64,000 bases of DNA from Siderastrea radians (taxonomy: Eukaryota; Cnidaria; Anthozoa; Scleractinia; Rhizangiidae). The notes below the pieces were generated by a model. It had not been told where the DNA came from. It saw only the letters and a list, made by a program, of their open reading frames with translations, and did no database searches. Shown here in pieces: positions 12,491-21,298 of this stretch. Made by a program: the position numbers and the translations under genes. Where the stretch lies: positions 32,556,284 to 32,620,283 of the forward strand of contig OZ024894.1 of assembly GCA_964017195.1 (NCBI GenBank), written 5' to 3'. How positions within the stretch are numbered: position 1 is the stretch's first letter; each line of letters starts with the position of its first letter.

Positions 12491-13400
12491 CAAATTCTTT
12501 TCAAGGTATTCCACCTTCCGCGTGCATAGCTAGCGCCAGTCCCCAACCGCGTATTAGAAATCCGTCCTTCACTGCAAATACCTTTCCGCTACAATTGAAC
12601 TAATTTTTTATTATCGATTATCGATTTTAACGTCTCTTTTGCTAGGAACAGTAACTCGAACTCGAACTCGAACTCGAACTCGGGTCTAAACTCGAAGGTC
12701 CTTCACTCCCTTTTCGTACAATAAGATCGCCCTTGGACTGTGCGCAATTCCAGAGGGATATTGACACCTTAGTAGAGTGGAGCTATGCATGGAAACTGGC
12801 ATTCAACTTTGACAAGTGTTCACTCTGCACGGTGACAAAAAAGCGTAACCCAACAATTTACGATTACAAGATGAACAATAAGATCATTAAACGAGTCCTA
12901 AGCCAGAAAGATCTCGGCATCGTCATCACCAGCGACGCAAACTTCAAGGAATACATCTATTCTCAAGTTAGCAAAGCCAACAAAATGCTGGGCTTCATAC
13001 GGCGCACACTAAACAGCAGAAGTGATCAGTTTCTACCAACTTTTAGATCACTCTACTTGGCTTTTGTCCGCTCTCATCTAGATTACGCATCAGAGATTTG
13101 GAGCCCTAAAACCGTAACATTGATAAAGATGATAGAAGGGGTACAAAGGCGAGCCACTAGACAGATACTACCAGGACTAAACTATAATGAAAGACTCCAG
13201 AAACTTAATCTACTTCCTCTTGTTTATCGAAGAGAAGTTAAAGACTTGACTACATTTTATAAATTAAAATGTGGATATTATAACGTACCAGTTGATAACT
13301 ATTTCGAATTTTGTGCTGACAAAAGACTTAGATCGTACTCAAGCAATAAACTTAAGCTTAATGTATATAGAACAGAACTTTTCAAAGCTACTTTCTTTAA

Positions 13401-14014
13401 CCCTTTCCCGTCCGATTTTTTTCCTTAAAAAACGCATTTTTTACCGTTAAAGCGGTTTTTTGAGTGCTATGTTGCCAAATGCCACTAAACTTTGCTACAA
13501 AAGCGTTTTCTTACAATTTAGCTAGATTTTGAGCCAGCTTCTGTTGTAAATTGTAGAATATTTTGATTTCACGCATGCGCATAAGCCAAAATTTGGACTT
13601 CTTTTTTTTTTTTTTTTTTTTGCTGATTCATTTCCAATTTTTTTCTCGCTTCTTTTGCTTTCCTTTTTCTCTCCCTTTATTTTCTCTTTATCTTCTACAC
13701 CTTATCCCCTTTCTATCCACTGGAAAAGTTTTGGCCTCAGTCCTTCAAAAAACCTGGAAATGGAACATTGATCAACTAGGTGACTTGGCCTATTTTCCCC
13801 CAACTTTGCACCCAAAATTGGACACGTTTTTTCTGGTATAGCTCTACCAGAATTTAGTCGATATTCAAAATGGACACACATATTGATGGATCTGTCCTTG
13901 CTGTATTAGCTGCTTATCAAAACAATTTGGTAACGTCAAAAATGATGACATCAGGAGTGGTTCAATGGTTCCCGACGTTAACGTCGGGAAGATACTAGTC
14001 TTGACGGGAAAGAG
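13401..14014. mobile_element. 614-bp TTAA MITE, CCCTTTCCCGTC family (copy 1)
   Basis: It starts CCCTTTCCCGTCCGA and ends TTGACGGGAAAGAG, with TTAA on both sides (13397-13400, 14015-14018). It interrupts the LINE frame. An internal T-run and pyrimidine-rich block produce a chance frame. Confidence 0.9.
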
Positions 14015-14137
14015 TTAACTAAAATATCTCAAATCGTTTATCATGACAAATCTTACTCGTTTGAGACTGATTTTGGTTGATTTATCAGGTTTAATGAAAA
14101 AAAAAACATATTTGAAACAAAATGTCCTTTTCGTTAA

Positions 14138-14751
14138 CCCTTTCCCGTCCGATTTTTTTCCTTAAAAAACGCATTTTTTACCGTTAAAGCGGTTTTTTGA
14201 GTGCTATGTTGCCAAATGCCACTAAACTTTGCTACAAAAGCGTTTTCTTACAATTTAGCTAGATTTTGAGCCAGCTTCTGTTGTAAATTGTACAATATTT
14301 TGATTTCACGCATGCGCATAAGCCAAAATTTGGACTTCTTTTTTTTTTTTTTTTTTTTGCTGATTCATTTCCAATTTTTTTCTCGCTTCTTTTGCTTTCC
14401 TTTTTCTCTCCCTTTATTTTCTCTTTATCTTCTACACCTTATCCCCTTTCTATCCACTGGAAAAGTTTTGGCCTCAGTCCTTCAAAAAACCTGGAAATGG
14501 AACATTGATCAACTAGGTGACTTGGCCTATTTTCCCCCAACTTTGCACCCAAAATTGGACACGTTTTTTCTGGTATAGCTCTACCAGAATTTAGTCGATA
14601 TTCAAAATGGACACACATATTGATGGATCTGTCCTTGCTGTATTAGCTGCTTATCAAAACAATTTGGTAACGTCAAAAATGATGACATCAGGAGTGGTTC
14701 AATGGTTCCCGACGTTAACGTCGGGAAGATACTAGTCTTGACGGGAAAGAG
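14138..14751. mobile_element. 614-bp TTAA MITE, CCCTTTCCCGTC family (copy 2)
   Basis: Nearly identical to copy 1 at the same length; one visible difference is TTGTAGAAT versus TTGTACAAT. TTAA flanks at 14134-14137 and 14752-14755. A 115-bp spacer (14019-14133) between the two copies does not belong to the LINE frame. Confidence 0.9.
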
Positions 14752-15287
14752 TTAATCGTATACCATATCTATGGAACAATTTACCCGATAATATTAGAAT
14801 AAGCAACCTTGGATTCACTAGTTTTAGCAGACAATGTGAGAATTACTACAAAAATATAGGTTTTGATCCTGACAATCCCAGAGCTACATGGGTGTCATGA
14901 TGTTCTAACTCTAATTTTTGCTATATACTTTTCAATAATTAATTATTAGTCATGGGCGTGAGAATTTCAAATTTTAAATTATTGCTACATTTCTCTAAGA
15001 TTTTTCATTATTTTGTTCAATCTTATAACTGTCCTGTAATTTTAAGGTGGACTAGCTCGAATGGTTCGTTAGTTCCTCTCTAGTCTTCCTCTTTTGCACA
15101 TATTTATTTTTTTTCTTTCATTGTAACTTACTATATACGTACTTTTTATTTATGTGAATCTATATATTTTGTTTATATTACTTTGTGCAAAGAAAATGGG
15201 ATAAAATTAAAATTAAAATTAAAAATTACATATTAATTTATTTCAGCAATGTGAGTGAAACAAGAACATAGAACAAGTATCCAAGCC

Positions 15288-16306
15288 CAGGGTTCAAAAT
15301 AAAATCAGAGCTTTTAGCCTAAAATTGTCGGCTTTTTTCTCTTAAGGCTGATTTTTAGCCGCCTGTCAAGATGAATGGATAAGCACCATATGAAGAAAAC
15401 CCATTTTAACAGTTTTTTTCTTCACGTTGCGTGACACGATGAACTACATCAAAACGTTCCAATCTTAACGAGTTGCTTTACGAAAGAACCACGTTTTTGT
15501 ACTTTTTTAATTGTAGAGTAAGTAATTTCTCATTAAAGGTTCACAATTTCTTCGAAAGTTGCTGCATAAACACACTGCCCGATATGCACTGTGTGCGAAA
15601 TGTAATTTGATAGCATCCTAGTTTTTTTCCAAAAACTTACCGATCTTAGAACTTGCCTTCTCGGGAACGAAAACGCTTTTCCCTTGAATGAAAAAATCAA
15701 ATCCTGTTCGGAATTTAATGATTCTCTCCTGTCCGAAGTTTCAACGTTTTAGTTTGTTTGTCAATTTGCAAATTGGATCAGTCCTTTGCCGGAGAAAACA
15801 AAGGCCGCCACACTGAAACACTTAATTTACTTAGGTCTCCGGAAAATTAAACTACTGGACGAGAAGGCGAAAGCACACACAAAAAGTGACAAGGTGCTAA
15901 GAGGAACAGGAACAAACACTCAGGTAACAAAGACAATCGTGAATGAAAATTTGCTCGGTTTCTAAAAGAGAACTGAATTGCTGCGGCACTGCAATCCTGT
16001 GCCTGGCCCATTTCCTCAATTTGGTCGAGTTACTGAACACGTATGACGCCACGTCGGAAAACAAATAGAGATAGTTCCAAGAACGAAGAGGTGATTTACG
16101 AGAATCGAGACAATGATTGATGACATTTTACAATTTAGAAAGCTTTTAAAACGTCATCTAATTCGCTTTAGGCATGTGTGTAAGTGTAAGTGTACCTGTT
16201 CCAGCGACGTTGATTTCGCCGTTCAGGGCATCTCATTTTTTCGATTTCTCCGGTGAAAAATCCCTGGCAAGTGTGGTCAAAGTGCCGGCTGCTATTTTGA
16301 ACCCTG
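15288..16306. mobile_element. 1.0-kb nonautonomous DNA transposon, CAGGGTTCAAAATA ends
   Basis: The left end CAGGGTTCAAAATA matches the reversed right end (TATTTTGAACCCTG). CAAGCC flanks both sides (15282-15287, 16307-16312). CAGGG ends recall hAT elements, but those leave 8-bp duplications and only six bases match here, so the superfamily is open. No transposase frame. Confidence 0.75.
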
Positions 16307-16509
16307 CAAGCCTGGTATTAACGCATTTTTAACAACACCAAAAAAATATAAAAGCGAGATAAGAAGAAAAACGTCTCTTTGATAGGCTTGATTCTCGAGC
16401 ATCGTGCCTTCTTAAGTTAACGCATCAAAAGTTCAATTGTGCGAATTGTCATGACTTTGATGAGTCCTTATTCCCGTGTCTCAGAACAATGAATGCCAAG
16501 GCTTCTTAA

Positions 16510-17639
16510 GGACGGTGCCTCCTTTTGTTACTGCGCATACGTTCTGCGCATCTCGGGATATTCGGGTTTCTTACGGAATTTGCACCGCTAATGCAACAAT
16601 ATTTTTGCGCGGTTCATGAAGTGTGGAAAAAGTACATCTTAGCAAGGGCTATCAAAATCCAAAAAGAAAATTGGGGGTAACCACGCATTTTTCAGAGATA
16701 ATTGAGCTTAAATTTTGAAAGATATTGCCATTTATTATTCAACAAATTGTCACTATGCCCATATATGGTAAGGAAGCCCTCAATATCTGTCATCCTACAT
16801 GACAGATATCCTGCGATATACGTAAATGACCATATTTGGAAGTGCACTGCAGATTTTCTTTCATTGCTTGTTTGGCGGCCATTTTGAAAAGCGAGGCAGT
16901 TTTAGCAGTGTTCTCCGCAAATTTTAACTCTCTGGAAGAAACTTTCCACGATTAAATGCTCTCAAAAAGTCAACAAGTATTTGCTGCAGGTGACAAAGAT
17001 ATCCAGAGGTTGACTTGGAATTTTCATAGTGAGAACTCAACCAAGAAAATGCTATTGCGAACGAAGCAGCACACTTGCTCACGGAAAGTTGAAAAGACTA
17101 AAGTTGAAAAGATTTTAATTCACAGGAAGAGGACTCGGTAAGGTAGCAATATTTTTTTCCTTTGTCTTGTCATTTCCAAACATGAGTTTGTAAATAAGTC
17201 TTTTTAAGTGAACGGTAGTAAACTTCGATTTCTTGAAGTTCTGTTTTGATTTTTATTAAGCTTAAGCTTATGTGTTGCTAGCTTTTAGCGTTTTTATCAT
17301 AGAGCCGTAGTTTTTCTCGTTCTGAAAATGGTAGGCGATGGGAATTTGTTGAATAATAAAACAATTATCCTGCTCAATCTTGCGGAATATCCCCTGATTT
17401 AGCCAACTCGGCCTACGGCCTCGTCGGCTAAGTATCAGGTGATATTCCGCGCGATTTCGCAGGATAATTGTTAAATATTCTTTGTATTCTAACGCTTTTC
17501 TAGAATTATGGTTGCTTAATTATCTCTAAAAAGTGCGTGGTTACCCACATTTTTCTTTTTGGATTCCAATAACCCTTGCCAAGATCTGCTTTTTCCCCAC
17601 AGCCATAAATACATCATTCTCTATTAGGAGGCACCGTCC
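16510..17639. mobile_element. 1.13-kb TTAA MITE, GGACGGTGCCTCC family
   Basis: GGACGGTGCCTCCT and AGGAGGCACCGTCC are the ends, between TTAA at 16506-16509 and 17640-17643. A subterminal inverted pair is also present: ATCCAAAAAGAAAA...GGTAACCACGCA near 16657 against 17525-17570. It carries a hairpin of another family at 17355-17476. It has landed in the last exon of the minus-strand gene described here at 16468-18103. Confidence 0.88.
17355..17476. repeat. Hairpin repeat, AAAACAATTAT family (copy 1)
   Basis: AATAAAACAATTATCCTGC pairs with GCAGGATAATTGTTAAATATT, with GGAATATC...GATATTCC inside. It belongs to a family also seen near 28151, 43224, 54368 and 56213. Confidence 0.75.
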
Positions 17640-18351
17640 TTAAGTCTGTTATGAACGCCCTTGCTGTAACGGCGGGGATAACAACATCCAGAGCTACAGG
17701 TATGTTAACACCACCACCAACTCTCCATCTCCCTCTCGGATCGTTGAATGGTTCTCCTGTTACCGTGCTGTACACGAGCTAGGTATAAACAAAGTATAAA
17801 AATTACATTTCCTTCATTTCCTTATGAAACATTCAGCTTATGCTGATTCTTTCAACACAATTATATGTTAAAGTTCGCTACCTAGACCATGCACTTACCA
17901 TTTGGATCCATCCGCTATGGGCCATAGAAATGGAACGAGCTCTCCTTGAATGTGGCCTAGCTGCCCTCTGCTATTGCAAACTTTCAATGTTTGTCCTCTT
18001 GATACGATTTTCTTAGATAGCTCAAAATGCTCTCCAACTTCTACATCAAACAAACATTCATGGTATCCTTTCGATCACTAACGTGCACTACCGATCGAGA
18101 CATGCTGACAATTGAGTACAACTCTGTAATTCGAACCGAGTCTATAGTGCTATTGGGGCCCTCACTCTTCTCGTTAAAAATCGATAAAAATCGATACTGT
18201 TTGTAGTGGAAAAGTTGTGACAATCGATTTTTATCGATTACCGATAGTAATCGATAGTAATCGACCGATCTGATCGATTAATATCGATTTATCGATCAGC
18301 TTTCCGATGATCGTCTCGATTTTGATCGATTAGTTACGCCTGGGTTTAAAT

Positions 18352-19126
18352 AGAAAATCGCGAATCGGACTACTCGGCTTTCAGGTGTCCCTGACGATAA
18401 GCCGCGCCACGTTCGTCCCCTGCTTTGCAGTGTTTACTGTTACCGTGCATTTCTTTCGCAGTTCCGCTGTTAAACTAGGCTATCTATATACTTAATCGCT
18501 GCAAATGGATGACTCGGCCTGATATCTTTCAGATGCAAAAAACGCGGGGGGGTGCGGTAGTGCATGCAGTCTTCGTCTGGCGTCTTGAGCGGCGACCTGA
18601 GCCGTCGTCGAGAAAAAGAGCGACCTTCAGATCAGACTACGAGTATTAGATTAAGAGTACGACTTAAGTTTGAATTTCAAACCAGTGACGTTTCCCTAGC
18701 TCTCACTCCCTCGTGTTGTCTACGAGTAGAGAAGTTAGCTCCAGGAATAGGTTTGCTATGTCCTGGACGTTTAATGTAGTGCCTACAAATTGGAATTGAA
18801 AGCTCGTACTCGCACTCGAATTTGTTGTTCTCTAATGGCAAACTTTTGGGACGGTCCTATGTTGGGATGAATTCGGAAGTAAGCAAAGACTTTGCAACTG
18901 TGATATGAAAAATTGCTGCTCCTACCAGCAGTTCAAAAAAGCTAATCGGCTCCCCAGATGTGACCAAAGTCTTGAAATAATTCGAAACTCAGCCAGCCAT
19001 CAAATCGGCGAGGAGTTTTGCGAAATCTACGTTTTCACTTTCACAGTACTTTCACAATGCTGTCTGTTTTCGTGTTCTATCACGTGGGTTGTCTTTCTTG
19101 GAGGCACAAGTTGAAAAAAGAAAATC
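18352..19126. other. Gap between outer element and tRNA-Asp, no gene
   Basis: Only short unsupported frames. No repeats recognised. Confidence 0.5.
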
Positions 19127-19198
19127 CTCTCCGGCGGGGAATCGAACCCCGGTCTCCCACGTGACAGGCGGGGATACTCACCACTATACTACCGAGGA
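19127..19198 (-). tRNA. tRNA-Asp (GUC)
   Basis: The minus strand reads as a full 72-nt cloverleaf. The D arm is AGTATAGTGGTGAGTA, the anticodon loop CTGTCAC has anticodon GTC, and the T arm is CGGGGTTCGATTCCCCG. A TTTT pol III terminator follows six bases past the discriminator G. The sequence follows animal tRNA-Asp closely. One C-A mismatch sits in the acceptor stem (position 3 with 70), so it could be a recently decayed copy. Confidence 0.85.
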
Positions 19199-19335
19199 CA
19201 GACAATAAACGATGGTGACTTTTTTTGTTCCAATAATTTGTTATGAGTCCTATGTGTGCCTGTCCTGATTTGACTATGTGACTGCGTGATGCGGTTCTAG
19301 TCAAGACCCACATTTCACCCTTGCTGACCATAGAG

Positions 19336-19407
19336 TCTCTAGTGGCTCAGTGGTAGAGCATCCGACTAGATCCCGGAGGGTCGTGGGTTCAAATCCCATC
19401 TGGAACT
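19336..19407 (+). tRNA. tRNA-like gene, degenerate (copy 1)
   Basis: Box A (GTGGCTCAGTGGTAGAGC) and box B (GGGTTCAAATCCC) are intact and the T arm pairs. The anticodon stem (TCCGA/CCGGA) has one mismatch around a loop CTAGATC, which would give anticodon AGA without the long variable arm expected of tRNA-Ser. The first two acceptor pairs fail. Best read as a tRNA-derived pseudogene or SINE head within a 293-bp tandem duplication. Confidence 0.55.
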
Positions 19408-19628
19408 CGGAATTTCTTTTTCCGAGTTTTTCAGTTATTGCAAAATTTATCATGCTATATTTCTACAGAAAGACTCACTTGGCGGTTGGATGGTTGCATC
19501 TCAGGTATGCTTTAATGTGACTGCGCGATGCAGTTATGAGTCCTATGTGTGCCTGTCCTGATTTGACTATGTGACTGCGTGATGCGGTTCTAGTCAAGAC
19601 CCACATTTCACCCTTGCTGACCATAGAG

Positions 19629-19700
19629 TCTCTAGTAGCTCAGTGGTAGAGCATCCGACTAGATCATGGAGGGTCGTGGGTTCAGATCCCATGTGGAACT
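19629..19700 (+). tRNA. tRNA-like gene, degenerate (copy 2)
   Basis: Second copy 293 bp downstream of the first, with the same boxes A and B and the same anticodon loop. Its anticodon stem is worse (TCCGA/ATGGA). A short inverted pair, CTCGGAA...TTCCGAG, follows both copies directly and may act as a small hairpin. Confidence 0.5.
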
Positions 19701-19774
19701 CGGAATTTCTTTTTCCGAGTTTTTCAGTTATTGCAAAATTTATCATGCTATATTTCTACAGAAAGACTCACTTG

Positions 19775-20160
19775 CCAATAATTTGTGTTTGTAATGTTGA
19801 AAACCAGATTAGTTTAAAATTCCGTGATGCCAATAGCCAATTGAAATCAAGAAGTATATTCTAATATTTGTATTTGTGTGTCTTATTTAATGTCCTCCAT
19901 GTCTTTCTGCTTATTATTGTTATTATTTTTATTGCTCTTTTTTTTTTTTTACATTGCCCATGTCACCCAAGAACTTGGCAGCCTGAATCATTTGACGTTT
20001 TGTCTTTTGCCAGCAATTCGAGATCATGGGCCACGGTGCGCTTGGAATTAATAAAGTGACTCTTGTTGTCCATCGAAACACTGCACTCTTTTGTTTTGTT
20101 GGAACCTTATTTTAATACGAGAACGCTGAGCTTGAAAAAGATGACCAAGGGGATTATAAT

Positions 20161-20196
<36 letters not shown>

Positions 20197-21298
20197 GAGG
20201 TGAAACACAAAATTTTGGATTTATCAATTGAGTTGATAAGGTAAATTGGCCACCGCAAAGAGATTCCTCGTCCGAGATGATCTAACTTTAAGAACATACC
20301 AAGAGTGTTGGGGTGTATCACACTTTTATTTCTTTCCTAAATCAAACCTTACTTCTCCAAAACTTGATTGTAATTCCGCCTTAAAAATGACAAGAATATT
20401 AAATGTAACAGGTCATGTTTCTTCCTGAAAATAAAATTCGAGAAGAGCAAATATATGCCGTATTGCAATTTTCAACTTCGTTTCACAATACGTGCAGCTT
20501 GATGTCAATAACAAAGAGGCCTTTGACGTGATTTACTGCAAAACAATTTTTTTTCCACAAAAATTAGAACGTTTTAAGAACATTCCAGCTCCATATTCCC
20601 CCCAAGAAGAACTTTTAAAACTGTACGTTTAACATCAGCTATACAAATGCAGGTTATTATGTGTTCTTAAATTAAAGAGTGTACATGTGCATTCAAAGTG
20701 AAATATAATCAGATGAAAAGAAAGTTAAAAAACTTCAAGGTTCACTGCCATGAAGGAGAAACTAAAAAATAGAAACAACATTGGAAATTAGTGAATTAAA
20801 TTGATCGAGCCGGCGCGTGCCCAATAATGTAATGCTTTGTGACGTCACGGTATTATCATGCTGTCAGTTTCGAAAATTTACATTTTGTTCCTTCAGTGGT
20901 TATGGCGGACAATGGCTCTCGAATAATGCAGCTGCCTCTGTTTTAACGAGAGACGTAAGAAATGCCGTTCCTTTTAATATCAAGTTGAACTTTGATCCTA
21001 CAATATTGTAGCTTTCAATTGACAAACGAGTTGGACAAGTTAGAAGAAACAAACTCGCACTTGCAGTGTGAGAATCGGTTGTGTTTACAGTTCGTGATAG
21101 ACTTGAATTCGTATGAAGCTTACTCTCAGGGTGAAAGATCTTGAGCCAATGAACATGGTGTAGGCAAAGCCTCGAGTTCTTGATCAACAGCTGGACTCGG
21201 AAATCGCCGTGTAGAACGCGTGGTGGTGATTGACGCAAGAAAAGCTGCACGTTTCCTCCATCTTTTTCTACGGAAGGTCGCTGGATCGCCCGGCTGCT
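19775..21298. other. Upstream flank of the Patched-like gene
   Basis: No supportable coding region. A TGACGTCAC word at about 20840 and the stretch before 21299 may belong to the promoter and 5' UTR, but no TATA box or initiator can be argued. Confidence 0.4.

Larger units (their letters stand above)
5482..12710. mobile_element. 7.2-kb DNA transposon with CGAGTT-rich ends and 9-bp target duplication
   Basis: It is bounded by TTTTCGTAC on both sides (5473-5481, 12711-12719). The left end is GGGAATCCCGAAACCTCGAG, with CGAGTT/AGAGTT repeats to about 5580. The right end, reversed, is GGGAGTGAAGGACCTTCGAG, with four or five CGAGTT repeats. A 9-bp duplication, GGG ends and subterminal repeats are compatible with a Mutator-like element, but no MULE transposase is visible, so this is inference. 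Removing it restores the RT reading frame, which confirms both boundaries. Confidence 0.8.
12720..14901 (+). pseudogene. Reverse-transcriptase C-terminal half of the outer LINE, split by MITEs
   Basis: The frame runs from the target duplication (codons for RTIRSPLDCAQF across the junction) through LVEWSYAWKLAFNFDKC, KDLGIVITSD, KANKMLGFIRR, RSHLDYASEIWSP and VQRRATRQI. This is the usual order behind the RT core in CR1/jockey-type elements. It stops being continuous at 13396 and picks up at 14756 as RIPYLWNNLPDNIR...NPRATWVS with a stop at 14899-14901. Without the TTAA insertions the two pieces join in frame. An apparent stop about 30 nt inside the MITE is an artefact of the insertion. Confidence 0.85.
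5380..15228 (+). mobile_element. Truncated non-LTR retrotransposon (CR1/jockey-like), interrupted twice
   Basis: Reverse-transcriptase similarity begins near 5380 (LFVLFIND then, after a frameshift, LALFADDAKCF). FADD, the catalytic box, is at 5453-5464. It is cut by the 7.2-kb transposon at 5482-12710 and resumes at 12720. It is cut again at 13400 by a TTAA insertion block and resumes at 14756. The 3' end is an A/T-rich AAATTAAAATTAAAATT tail at about 15199-15228. The 5' part of the element, including any endonuclease domain, is missing. Confidence 0.75.
16468..18103 (-). pseudogene. Broken two-exon gene of unknown function, interrupted by a MITE
   Basis: The minus strand has an ATG at 18103 (MSRSVVHVSDRK), a frameshift near 18065, then a long readable stretch (FDVEVGEHFELSKKIVSRGQ, GQLGHIQGELVPFLWPIADG) to a GTAAGT donor at 17898. 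The acceptor GTACAG leads into exon 2 at 17767 (CTVTGEPFNDPRGRWRVGGG, then VNIPVALDVVIPAVTARAF). The frame crosses the TTAA site of the MITE and ends at 16468 (LRSLGIHCSETRE, stop), so excising the MITE restores it. Phases agree at the splice. The GxLGHI...ELV pattern is faintly reminiscent of HIRAN-type domains, but I would not assign it. It lies near the right end of the outer element, so it may be that element's cargo or a host gene piece. Confidence 0.6.
5149..18344. mobile_element. Outer inverted-repeat element, 13.2 kb with nested insertions
   Basis: The left end starts CCCGGCGTAACTAATCGATA. The right end, on the reverse strand, starts CCCAGGCGTAACTAATCGAT. Both are flanked by TTTAAAT (5142-5148 and 18345-18351). 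Inside each end is a cluster of ATCGAT/ATCGATT words (5161-5300; 18180-18335). This reads as one transposon with short terminal inverted repeats and a 7-bp target duplication, later swollen by other elements. No transposase of its own was found, and I cannot assign a superfamily. The original, insertion-free element would have been about 2 kb. Confidence 0.65.
19240..19774 (+). repeat. Tandem duplication of a ~240-bp unit holding the tRNA-like sequences
   Basis: 19240-19481 recurs almost unchanged at 19533-19774 (offset 293). The unit runs from ATGAGTCCTATGTGTGCCTG through the tRNA-like segment to ATTTCTACAGAAAGACTCAC. Only scattered substitutions separate the copies. Confidence 0.9.

Noticed and set aside
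13563..14578. Two identical ~92-codon frames rich in F and S
   Set aside because: They are chance frames through the poly-T and pyrimidine-rich interior of the twin MITEs.
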